A DNA stretch of 64,000 nt. Origin: Gammaproteobacteria bacterium. Its GTDB lineage: Bacteria > Pseudomonadota > Gammaproteobacteria > Ga0077536. Positions 1 through 7,005 of this stretch are shown here, piece by piece. The stretch's first letter is position 1; every line of letters begins with the position of its first letter. Under the pieces are notes generated by a model. It searched no databases, had not been told where the DNA came from, and was given only the letters and a program-made list of their open reading frames with translations. The stretch covers positions 1-64,000 of the forward strand of contig JADLGE010000022.1 in assembly GCA_020849475.1 (NCBI GenBank). Reading direction: 5' to 3'. A program made the translations under genes and the position numbers.

Positions 1-109
1 CCTCAAGATGCAAGGCCACCTTGGCCAGATGATGCGCATCGTGGCCTTGCTCGCGGAGCCGCTGCGCTTCATTCAAGGCCATTTCGATTTCAAGACTGCT
101 CGGTTTCAT
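1..109 (-). CDS. Small conserved protein of unknown function (N-terminal part, runs off the window)
   Basis: Only the first 36 codons are present; the gene continues beyond base 1. It begins ATG at 109 behind a textbook Shine-Dalgarno (GGAGGTGAGC then ATG on the minus strand), so the start is secure. The visible peptide (MKPSSLEIEMALNEAQRLRE...) is predicted helical and charged, with a Glu/Arg-rich first helix followed by a His-Ala-Lys segment. I have a vague memory of short helical proteins of this type beside rsgA in gammaproteobacteria, but I assign no function. It is divergent from rsgA, so the roughly 100 bases between them must carry both promoters. Confidence 0.6.
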   Translation of the reverse strand, partial: MKPSSLEIEMALNEAQRLREQGHDAHHLAKVALHLE

Positions 110-208
110 GCTCACCTCCACCCTGATTAAGCGTCGCGCCGCCGGACCCGCATTACAATACCCCGTGGCGCAGCGCCACCTGTCCAGCCACCCCGAGAGG
201 ATCGCCTC

Positions 209-1120
209 ATCGTCAAGCCGACCCCAAATTCAAACACCCGCACCGGCACCGTCGTCGCCGTATTCGGACGACGCTTCGAAGTCGAAACCGCCGACGGTCA
301 ACGCCTCGATTGCGTGACGCGCGGCAAAAAGCAGCTTGCGGTATGTGGTGACGAGGTGAGTGTGAGCATGACCGGCGCCGCCAGCGCGGTCATCGAAGCC
401 TTGCTGCCGCGACGCAATTATCTCGAACGCTCCGATGCCTATAAACGCAAAGGCATCGCCGCCAATATCGACCAGGTGCTGGTGCTGGCCGCCGTCGAGC
501 CGCGTGCCTCGGAAGAATTCCTGAGCCGCATTCTGCTGATTGCCGACGCCGCCGGTGTGAACACCCTGCTGGCCCTCAACAAAATCGATTTGCCGGGCGC
601 CGACGAGGCACGCGCGCGGCTCATGCTGCTGGTCGGCGCGGGCCATGAACTCATCGAATTCTCGGCGCGGCCAGAGCATGACGCGGCGCCGAGTGCACCG
701 GCCATATTGCGCGCCAAGCTGGCCGGGCGTCGCACCGTGCTGTGCGGTCAATCGGGCATGGGTAAGTCGAGCCTGGTCAACGCCCTGGTGCCGAACGCCA
801 GCGCGGTGACGGGCGAACTGTCGAGCGCACTCGGCAGCGGACGCCACACCACCACTTTCTCGCGGCTCTATCACATCGACAGCGACACCACGCTCATCGA
901 TTGCCCGGGCATGCAGGAAGTCGGCATTCATCATCTGACGCACGCCGACCTCGCGCGCGGCTTTCGCGAATTCGCGCCCTACCTCGGGCACTGCCGCTTT
1001 GCCAATTGCCGGCATGTGCATGAACCTGATTGCGCGCTGCGTAACGAGGTCGCCAAGGGCGGCGTCGCGCCCGAGCGCTTGCGCCTGTTCCAGAAACTCA
1101 TCGCCGAGATTGGCGTTTGA
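209..1120 (+). CDS. rsgA: RsgA, small ribosomal subunit biogenesis GTPase
   Basis: Circularly permuted GTPase that acts in late 30S maturation in the cytoplasm and is stimulated by the ribosome. Counting from the GTG at 314, the permuted order is visible: G4 NKID (89-92), then the P-loop GQSGMGKS (145-152), then G3 DCPG (196-199). A C-terminal zinc knuckle follows (C227, C232, H234, C240 region). An OB-fold strand set is expected before residue 40. The first conventional start is the GTG at 314, but the frame stays open upstream and encodes GTVVAVFGRRFEVE, the normal first OB strands, so 314 is too late. Between the in-frame stop at 128 and 314 there is no ATG, GTG, TTG or CTG. I place the start at ATC 209, eight bases after a GAGAGG ribosome-binding site, giving 303 residues. 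A base error in the assembly (ATG read as ATC) would give the same start. Family certain, start uncertain. Confidence 0.9.
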   Translation: MVKPTPNSNTRTGTVVAVFGRRFEVETADGQRLDCVTRGKKQLAVCGDEVSVSMTGAASAVIEALLPRRNYLERSDAYKRKGIAANIDQVLVLAAVEPRASEEFLSRILLIADAAGVNTLLALNKIDLPGADEARARLMLLVGAGHELIEFSARPEHDAAPSAPAILRAKLAGRRTVLCGQSGMGKSSLVNALVPNASAVTGELSSALGSGRHTTTFSRLYHIDSDTTLIDCPGMQEVGIHHLTHADLARGFREFAPYLGHCRFANCRHVHEPDCALRNEVAKGGVAPERLRLFQKLIAEIGV

Positions 1121-1130
1121 AACTGCCGTA

Positions 1131-2522
1131 ATGAGCGGACGCCACCAGCCGCCGGGGGTCTCACCCCATCGTCTCGCCGCCATCCACAAGAAGGCGCAAC
1201 ACCTGGCGCGTGCGCGCCGCGAGAAAGCCGGCTCGCCTCCCCATGGCCTCACCCATGCGCGGCGCGGCATCGCCCTGCGCTTCGAACGCATGCGCCGTGC
1301 AGGTCTCGGTGCGGTGGCATCGTTCCTCGCGGTACTCGGCCCGGGCCTGTTGGCCGGCCTGTCGGATGATGACCCGGCCGGCATCACCACCTACTCGGTG
1401 CTCGGCACCGACTACGGCTATCAGCTGTTGTGGGTCATCCCGCTGTCGACCGTGCTGCTGATCCAGTTCCATCTCATCGCGGTGCGCATCGGCGCCGCCA
1501 CCGGCAAAGGTTTCGTCGCCGCCATTCGTCATCGCTACGGCCATGGATGGGGGTACTTCGCGGTCATCGCACTGCTGCTCACCAACTTCGGCACCATCTG
1601 CGCGGAGTACGCCGGCATCTCGGCCGCCGGCTCATTGATAGGTATCCCGAGCTGGGTGAGCGCCCCGCTCGCCGGTGTGTTGATCTCGATGGTGGTGGTG
1701 CTCGGTTCATTTCATCGCGTCGAACGCATCCTGCTCGTGATCTCGGCGACGCTGGCCTTGTATCTCGTCGATGGTGTGCTGGCGGGCCCGGACTGGTCGT
1801 CGGTGGCGCGTCATTCCTTGATACCCAGCCTGCCGACCGGTGCAGGCGCGTGGGTGGCGGTAGCAGCAACGCTCGGCACCACGCTCGCGCCGTGGGGCCT
1901 GGCCTTCATCCAGTCCTACGCGGTCGACAAGAAAATCACCGTCGCCAATCTGCGCTGGGAACGGCTCGATGTAGTGGTGGGCTCGCTGTTGACCGGCGTC
2001 ATCGGCCTCGCCATTGCCGTGGCCTGCGCGGCGACCCTGCATCGCGCCGGCGTGCATATCGAAAATGCCGCCGACGCGGCCGCCGCGCTCGAACCACTGG
2101 CGGGCTCATTCGCGAAACTGCTGTTCGGCATGGGCCTGCTCGGCGCGTCCTTGCTGGCGGCCGCCATCGTGCCGCTCGCCACCGCCTATTCCATCGCCGA
2201 AGGCATAGGTGCACAGGCCTCGCTCGATCTCGACTCGCGGCACTTCCAGCTGTTCTATGCCGCCTTCATAGGCGTGACCGTGGCAGCGGTCAGCGTGGTG
2301 TCGATTCCCGGCCTGCCGCTGATTCCCTTGATTTATTCCAGTCAGGTCATCAACGCCGTGCTGCTGCCGCTGCACGCGCTGGCGCTGCATCTGTTGGCAC
2401 GGGATGTGAGCTTGATGGGTGAGGCATGCTCATCGCGCAGTGCGATGCTGGCCGAGTGGCTGGGCATCGCCATCATCATTTCCTGCGTGCTGGCGCTGGC
2501 GGTGAATTGGGTGGCCCTGTAG
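1131..2522 (+). CDS. Nramp/SLC11-like metal ion transporter, divergent
   Basis: Polytopic inner-membrane protein of 463 residues with about 11 hydrophobic segments. The first helix after a basic cytoplasmic tail carries DDDPAGITTYSVLGTDYG, which corresponds to the DPGN metal-binding turn of Nramp helix 1. The sixth-helix motif that is normally A/M-P-H is here TTLAPWGLAFIQS, so the metal-coordinating methionine and histidine are missing. Family members move Mn2+, Fe2+ or, in Nramp-related clades that lack the methionine, Mg2+; the substrate here is open. I start at ATG 1131, ten bases after the rsgA stop, but no good ribosome-binding site precedes it and the ATG at 1290, just before the first helix, is an alternative. 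The stop codon TAG lies inside the first base pairs of a REP-like palindrome (2519-2600). Confidence 0.75.
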   Translation: MSGRHQPPGVSPHRLAAIHKKAQHLARARREKAGSPPHGLTHARRGIALRFERMRRAGLGAVASFLAVLGPGLLAGLSDDDPAGITTYSVLGTDYGYQLLWVIPLSTVLLIQFHLIAVRIGAATGKGFVAAIRHRYGHGWGYFAVIALLLTNFGTICAEYAGISAAGSLIGIPSWVSAPLAGVLISMVVVLGSFHRVERILLVISATLALYLVDGVLAGPDWSSVARHSLIPSLPTGAGAWVAVAATLGTTLAPWGLAFIQSYAVDKKITVANLRWERLDVVVGSLLTGVIGLAIAVACAATLHRAGVHIENAADAAAALEPLAGSFAKLLFGMGLLGASLLAAAIVPLATAYSIAEGIGAQASLDLDSRHFQLFYAAFIGVTVAAVSVVSIPGLPLIPLIYSSQVINAVLLPLHALALHLLARDVSLMGEACSSRSAMLAEWLGIAIIISCVLALAVNWVAL

Positions 2523-2600
2523 GTGCGATTTTATTCGCACACTAGAGCCGATGCTCGGCGCCTCGTAACGGATTCAAGGTGCGAATGAATTCGCACCTAC
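2519..2600. repeat. REP-like palindrome doublet, family B (two inverted units)
   Basis: Unit 1 (2519-2542) reads GTAGGTGCGATTTTATTCGC on the plus strand. Unit 2 (2577-2600) is its inverse; 2577-2598 is a perfect palindrome with arms AGGTGCGAAT and ATTCGCACCT around a GA centre. Each unit carries a 5' GTAG foot on its own strand, the hallmark of REP sequences in Pseudomonas and relatives, and two facing units make a BIME-like doublet. It sits between the convergent ends of the Nramp-like gene and the binding-protein gene and overlaps the stop codon of the former. Related units recur at 45450-45607. Confidence 0.8.
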
Positions 2601-2618
2601 GGCTGACACTGCCGACTC

Positions 2619-3479
2619 TCAGCGCCCCTGCTGCAGATCATTCAGTGCGCGCAGGCTGTAGGTCTCGCCGAAAGGCGCATGTATCGGCACGCCGTAGCGC
2701 GCGGCGATGGCCTTGAGTTCGCCGCTGTTCTTCAGGGCCATCAAGGCCGCATCGATTTCACCACGCAAGCCCTCATCATCCTTGCGCGTCGCGAACGACA
2801 GGTTCCAGCGCACCGCCGCCGGCGGTTCATAGCCGGCCACGAAGCCGCAGGTTTTATCCTTGTCGTTATTCAAACGCCAGCCGGTGGTCGGCCCCCATAG
2901 CAACGCCGCTTCGGTGTCGTGTTTGCGTAAACCTTCGAGCGCCGCATCCAGGGAAAAATAATTACTGGGCGTGGCCTTCACCGACAGCGCCGCGAAGTGG
3001 GCGACGGTCTGCGACTGGATGGCCACAGTCTTGCCGCGCAGCGAGCGCAGACGATTGGGAGCCGCGGCATCACAGCTCAACAGTTCAAAGGCCGCCCCGT
3101 AGTAGTTCTCTCCGAGGGCCAGCTTGGGACTGTCGCGCAGCGTATCGCTGGCCGGCCCCGGCATGCTCAGGATCACATCGCAGGCGCCCTTGGCGAGCTT
3201 GTGCACGGGAAAATCACTGTCGTCGATTTCGTCGATGTGTGGATTGTTGTCCGTCCACACCAGCACCAGCGGCCGCTTGAGCGCGGCGGCGACGGCCTTG
3301 GCGGTATCGAGATCAAAGCCGCGTTCATCGTCACGCGTGGAATAAGGCGCGTTGTGCGAGAGCAGGCAGACCTTGAGCGCCGCGGGTTCGGCGGCTTGGG
3401 TGGCGCCGCCCGCAAGCACCGCGCACGCGGTGAGCGCCGCACCCAGGCATTTGCGACCGGCCACGAGGCCGGTCGCCAT
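2619..3479 (-). CDS. Periplasmic solute-binding protein, MxaJ/XoxJ-like, partner of the PQQ dehydrogenase
   Basis: 286 residues with a signal peptide (basic start, hydrophobic core to about residue 27, cleavage near TQAAEP). The mature part is a family-3 extracellular binding fold: a first lobe starting LKVCLLSHNAPYS, then GFDLDTAKAVAAAL, and a second-lobe stretch around LRGKTVAIQSQTVAHF. MxaJ/XoxJ proteins of this fold are encoded beside methanol and other PQQ alcohol dehydrogenases and are thought to help activate or chaperone them rather than import solutes. This gene lies 17 bases downstream of the PQQ dehydrogenase on the same strand, which supports that role. I chose ATG 3479 because it precedes the signal peptide. 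The specific partnership is inferred from context. Confidence 0.75.
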   Translation of the reverse strand: MATGLVAGRKCLGAALTACAVLAGGATQAAEPAALKVCLLSHNAPYSTRDDERGFDLDTAKAVAAALKRPLVLVWTDNNPHIDEIDDSDFPVHKLAKGACDVILSMPGPASDTLRDSPKLALGENYYGAAFELLSCDAAAPNRLRSLRGKTVAIQSQTVAHFAALSVKATPSNYFSLDAALEGLRKHDTEAALLWGPTTGWRLNNDKDKTCGFVAGYEPPAAVRWNLSFATRKDDEGLRGEIDAALMALKNSGELKAIAARYGVPIHAPFGETYSLRALNDLQQGR

Positions 3480-3496
3480 CACTTGCCAGCGCACGC

Positions 3497-5212
3497 TTAC
3501 TTGGTCGCCGGCAGGGCAAACACCACCAGCGCGCTGCCGGGCGTGTCGAGCACCGGCTGGCCGATGATCGAGACCGCGATGCCGCCGCCACCGCTGGTCA
3601 GCGCGACATACTGACGCCCGTCCATCTTCCAGGTCACCGGCTGACCACGCACCGCCGAGCCGGTCTGGAATTTCCACAACACCTCGCCGCTCGTTTCATC
3701 CAGCGCCAGGGCGTAGCCGGTCTGGTTGCCGGTGAACACCAGGCCGCCGCCCGTCACCAGCGCACCGCCGACCATCGGGTACTCGTCCTTGTAACGCCAT
3801 TTGATCTTGCCGGTGATCGGCTCGATGGCGGTGACCGTGCCCCACGAAGATTGATCCTCGCCTTCCGTCACACCCGGACCACCGCCCCAGAACGGCGTGC
3901 CGTTCACGAACACCGAGGTTTCCTTTTCCATCTTGCCGCAGGACTCGACGAGCGGAATGAACAGGGTGCGGCTTTGCGGGCTGTAGGCGTAGGTGTAAGA
4001 GCCATTGTTGCCGCCGACATTGCCGGGGCAGATGAACTCGGGGTTGCCACCGGCCATCGGCACGTATTTCTCATCGACCTGCGGGCGACCGTTGGCATCA
4101 AGGCCCTTGGACCAGTTCAAGCGCTCGGTGTACTGGCTGCCCTTGAGGAACTTGCCGGTCGCGGCGTCGAGCACATACACATAGCCGTTGCGATTGGCCT
4201 GCATGACCACGTGCTGCGACTTGCCGTCTATGTCGATGTCGCCGACCACCACGCCGTTGGTGGCGTCGTAGTCCCACACGTCATGGGGCGTGAACTGGAA
4301 ATGCCATTTCAATTCACCGCTGGCCGGATCGAGCGCCAGCAGCGAATTGGTGTAGAGGTTGTCGCCAAGGCGCGAGTCGCCGTTCCAGTCGGGCGACGGA
4401 TTGCCGGTCGGCCACAGCAGGAGGTTGGTCTTGGCGTCATAGGTGCCGGTGTTCCACGGCGGGCCGCCGCCGGTCTTCCACGAATCACCGGCCCAGGTCT
4501 CGACGCCCTTCTCGCCCGCGGACGGCACCGTGTAACGACGCCACACGCGCTTGCCGGTCTTGAGGTCATAAGCATCGATGAAACCGCGTGCGCCATATTC
4601 GCCGCCGGCGCTGCCGATGATCACGACATCCTTCACCACCAGCGGCGCGCCGGTCGCGCTGTGACCGTTCTTGTAATCGTCCAGCACCACGTTCCACAGC
4701 ACTTTGCCGTCGGCGCGATTGAGCGCCACCAGGCGCGCGTCCAAGGTCGCCATGTAAAGGGTGTTGCCGGAGATCGCCACGCCGCGATTGGTCGGGCCGC
4801 AGCAAATGCGCAAGTCACTCGGCATCTGGTGCTCGTAATGCCACAGCGTTTCACCGCTCTTGGCATCGAGCGCATAGACGTTGTTGAAGGCGGCGGTCAG
4901 ATACAGCACGCCATCGGCAACGATGGGCGCCGCTTCCAGCTGGCCGGCGATACCGGTCTGGAAAATCCAGGCCGGTGCGAGGTTCTTGACGTTGGCCTTG
5001 TTGATGTCGGCCAGCGGGCTGTAGCGACCGTTGTCATAACTGCCGCCGTACATCACCCAGCCACTGTCGTCGGCGGTGCCCTTGGCGAGGCGCTCCGGCG
5101 TGACGGCGGTCAACGGACGGGCGGCGGGCTTGGCGTCGTCGGCCAGCGCCGGGCCGGCCAGCAGCGCGAGCGAAATGGCCAGCGCGAGTGCGTGGTGTTT
5201 GTGGTTCAACAT
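3497..5212 (-). CDS. PQQ-dependent alcohol dehydrogenase of the lanthanide-binding type
   Basis: 571-residue periplasmic quinoprotein; signal peptide to about residue 25 (LLAGPALADDA). It oxidises primary alcohols to aldehydes with PQQ and passes electrons to a cytochrome c. The eight-bladed propeller is shown by repeated W-docking strands such as GETLWHYE, GKVLWNVV and GELKWHFQF. The vicinal disulphide that caps PQQ is C137-C138 (ICCGPTNRG). Predicted metal ligands are Glu205 (GGEYGARG), Asn271 (TGNPSPDWN) and the catalytic Asp314 in VWDYDATN. Asp316, two residues after the catalytic Asp, is the extra ligand that marks lanthanide-dependent XoxF/PedH-type enzymes; calcium enzymes have Ala or Ser there. 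No cytochrome c or PQQ biosynthesis gene lies next to it. Whether methanol or a longer alcohol is the substrate cannot be read from sequence. Confidence 0.88.
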   Translation of the reverse strand: MLNHKHHALALAISLALLAGPALADDAKPAARPLTAVTPERLAKGTADDSGWVMYGGSYDNGRYSPLADINKANVKNLAPAWIFQTGIAGQLEAAPIVADGVLYLTAAFNNVYALDAKSGETLWHYEHQMPSDLRICCGPTNRGVAISGNTLYMATLDARLVALNRADGKVLWNVVLDDYKNGHSATGAPLVVKDVVIIGSAGGEYGARGFIDAYDLKTGKRVWRRYTVPSAGEKGVETWAGDSWKTGGGPPWNTGTYDAKTNLLLWPTGNPSPDWNGDSRLGDNLYTNSLLALDPASGELKWHFQFTPHDVWDYDATNGVVVGDIDIDGKSQHVVMQANRNGYVYVLDAATGKFLKGSQYTERLNWSKGLDANGRPQVDEKYVPMAGGNPEFICPGNVGGNNGSYTYAYSPQSRTLFIPLVESCGKMEKETSVFVNGTPFWGGGPGVTEGEDQSSWGTVTAIEPITGKIKWRYKDEYPMVGGALVTGGGLVFTGNQTGYALALDETSGEVLWKFQTGSAVRGQPVTWKMDGRQYVALTSGGGGIAVSIIGQPVLDTPGSALVVFALPATK

Positions 5213-5278
5213 GGAACTCCCCTTGTGTCGAAAAATCTTGTTTTGATGTTAGCGGACCATTCCGTCACGCATTTCCCT

Positions 5279-5304
5279 GTGGGTCAGACTGAAGTCTTAC
5301 CCAC
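5279..5304. repeat. Palindromic intergenic repeat, family A
   Basis: A 26-base near-palindrome, GTGGGTCAGACT / GA / AGTCTTACCCAC, with one mismatch between the arms. It lies just beyond the 3' end of the crotonase gene (minus strand, 5318-6127) and upstream of the PQQ dehydrogenase. The same core recurs at 30317, 39849, 39891, 45485, 45545 and 59629. Confidence 0.75.
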
Positions 5305-5317
5305 AAAAGGAGATTCG

Positions 5318-6127
5318 CTACAACGGCGAATCCAGATCGAACTTCGGCGCGCGCTTTTCACGGTGTGACTTCACGCCTTCCACTGCTTCGGGGGTGGTGA
5401 AGCCCAGCATCTCCAGTGCGGTCGAGGCGTCGAATGACGGGCCGGCCATGCGGTACCAGTTGTTGAGCGCGTACTTGGTCCAGCGGGTCGCGGCCGGCGC
5501 GCTGTCACGCAGCTTCTCGGCGATGGCGAGCGCGCGGTCCTGCAGTTCTTCATCGGCCACGCACAGCGACACCATGCCGATGCGCTCGGCTTCTTCGCCG
5601 TTCATCGGCTCGCACAGCAGAAGATGGTACTTGGCCTTGGCCATGCCGCACAGCAACGGCCAGTTGATGACGGCCGAGTCGCCGGCCGCCACGCCGAGAC
5701 GGGTATGTCCATCGACGATACGCGCGGACTTGCCGGCGATGGAGATATCGGCCAACAGGCCCGCCACCAGGCCGGCGCCGACCGCCGCGCCATTGATGGC
5801 CGATACGATGGGCTTGGAACAGTTGATGATGTTGTAGACCAGATCGCGCGCTTCCTTCCAGGTGCGTGCACGGACCTTATGGTCATCGATCATTTTCTCG
5901 ATCATGCCGAAGTCGCCACCGGCCGAGAAGGCGCGGCCCTTGCCGGTCAGAATCGCGACGCTGACCTCGGGGTCTTCGTCGATGTCGCGCCAGATGTAGG
6001 TCAGTTCGCGATGACCGTCCTCGTCCAGCGAATTGAGCGTGGCCGGCTTGTTGAAGGTGATGCGCAATACGCGCGGCGAGGGTGAGTCGATTTCCAGCGC
6101 CTGGTATTTCGAATAACGTTCGAGCAT
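5318..6127 (-). CDS. Crotonase-fold acyl-CoA enzyme (enoyl-CoA hydratase/isomerase family)
   Basis: 269 residues with the crotonase layout: the oxyanion-hole strand RAFSAGGDFGMI near residue 65 and the INGAAVGAGLVAGL helix near residue 112, so it binds and polarises an acyl-CoA thioester. The two glutamates used for water addition in classical hydratases are not at their usual places: the first position falls in GAGLVAGLLAD and the second in HTRLGVAAGDSAVINWP. The LGVAAGD form is known in a catabolic subfamily often annotated as enoyl-CoA hydratase, so isomerase, hydrolase or specialised hydratase activity are all possible. ATG 6127 follows an AGGATCTCCC ribosome-binding site; the frame remains open upstream but that stretch is low-complexity. 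Monocistronic. Confidence 0.8.
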   Translation of the reverse strand: MLERYSKYQALEIDSPSPRVLRITFNKPATLNSLDEDGHRELTYIWRDIDEDPEVSVAILTGKGRAFSAGGDFGMIEKMIDDHKVRARTWKEARDLVYNIINCSKPIVSAINGAAVGAGLVAGLLADISIAGKSARIVDGHTRLGVAAGDSAVINWPLLCGMAKAKYHLLLCEPMNGEEAERIGMVSLCVADEELQDRALAIAEKLRDSAPAATRWTKYALNNWYRMAGPSFDASTALEMLGFTTPEAVEGVKSHREKRAPKFDLDSPL

Positions 6128-6306
6128 GGGAGATCCTTGAGTCTTGGACTTCGATGGTGGACGGCGCGCCACACGGTGGCGCATGGCCATCGTAACCCAG
6201 GCCGCCCGATTGAGAAATTCCGCCGCGCCGCCCGACACAAGTGCACAAGCACGGCACTTGGCGCGCGCCGCGGCGCCGGCCATGATGGCGGCGGGGGGCT
6301 TCATTC

Positions 6307-7005
6307 ATGCAGGAACATCTGCGCTTCGACCTCATCGCCTGGGCGAGCGCCATCGCGGTCGGCGTGCTGATGTGGCATTGGCGCTTGCGTGCAACCCTCG
6401 TGAGCCTGCGGGCGCGGGTCGGCGCCGGCTATTTTGCGGCCCTCTCGGCCGGCAGCCTGCTGGGCGCCTACGGTTTTGGCAGTTTGAATCTTTATCTGTC
6501 GGATATCGTCATGCCGGCGCGCAGCATGCTCGGCGCCCTGGTCGGCGCCATTACCGCCGTCGAGATCTACAAGCTTCGCCATGGCATCCGCGGCTCGACC
6601 GGCGTCATCTTCGCGGCGCCCCTGGCCGCCGCCATCGCCGTCGGTCGCATCGGCTGCTACCGCGCCGGCCTCATCGACCAGACCCACGGCATTGCCACCA
6701 CGCTGCCGTGGGGTCATGACTTCGGCGACGGCATTGCTCGCCATCCGGTGCAGTTGTATGAATCGGCGAGCATGGCGTTGGTGCTGATAGCCGTGCTCAT
6801 CGGCTTTGCACGGCGCTCGCCGTGGATGCTGGCCCAGGGCTTTTACCTGATAGTGGGCGTCTACGGCGCCCAGCGCTTCGCATGGGAATTCCTGAAACCC
6901 TATGCGCGCGTGCTCGGCCCCTTCAATGTCTTTCACCTGTTGGCGGCGCTACTGTGCGCCTACGCCATTTACATGGGACGCCATGCCAGCCATGCACGAA
7001 CGTAG
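6307..7005 (+). CDS. Lgt-like membrane protein (prolipoprotein diacylglyceryl transferase family)
   Basis: 232 residues, about seven hydrophobic segments. The best Lgt signatures are GRIGCYRAGLID (residues about 116-127), matching the Lgt GRIGNF-x-NGE motif, and RHPVQLYES (about 144-152), matching Lgt RHPSQLYE. True Lgt moves diacylglycerol from phosphatidylglycerol to a lipobox cysteine. This protein is about 60 residues shorter than E. coli Lgt, and the catalytic-loop Asn is Cys. It is therefore probably not the housekeeping enzyme but a paralogue acting on a lipid or lipidated substrate. Its last 23 bases overlap the radical SAM gene, which in turn overlaps a small membrane protein gene, so the three products very likely work together. 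Confidence 0.75.
   Translation: MQEHLRFDLIAWASAIAVGVLMWHWRLRATLVSLRARVGAGYFAALSAGSLLGAYGFGSLNLYLSDIVMPARSMLGALVGAITAVEIYKLRHGIRGSTGVIFAAPLAAAIAVGRIGCYRAGLIDQTHGIATTLPWGHDFGDGIARHPVQLYESASMALVLIAVLIGFARRSPWMLAQGFYLIVGVYGAQRFAWEFLKPYARVLGPFNVFHLLAALLCAYAIYMGRHASHART

Noticed and set aside
108-317. 69-residue frame starting ATG 108 as an alternative rsgA leader
   Set aside because: Different reading frame, Ser/Pro-rich composition, and no similarity to RsgA N-termini; the OB-fold strands are in the other frame.
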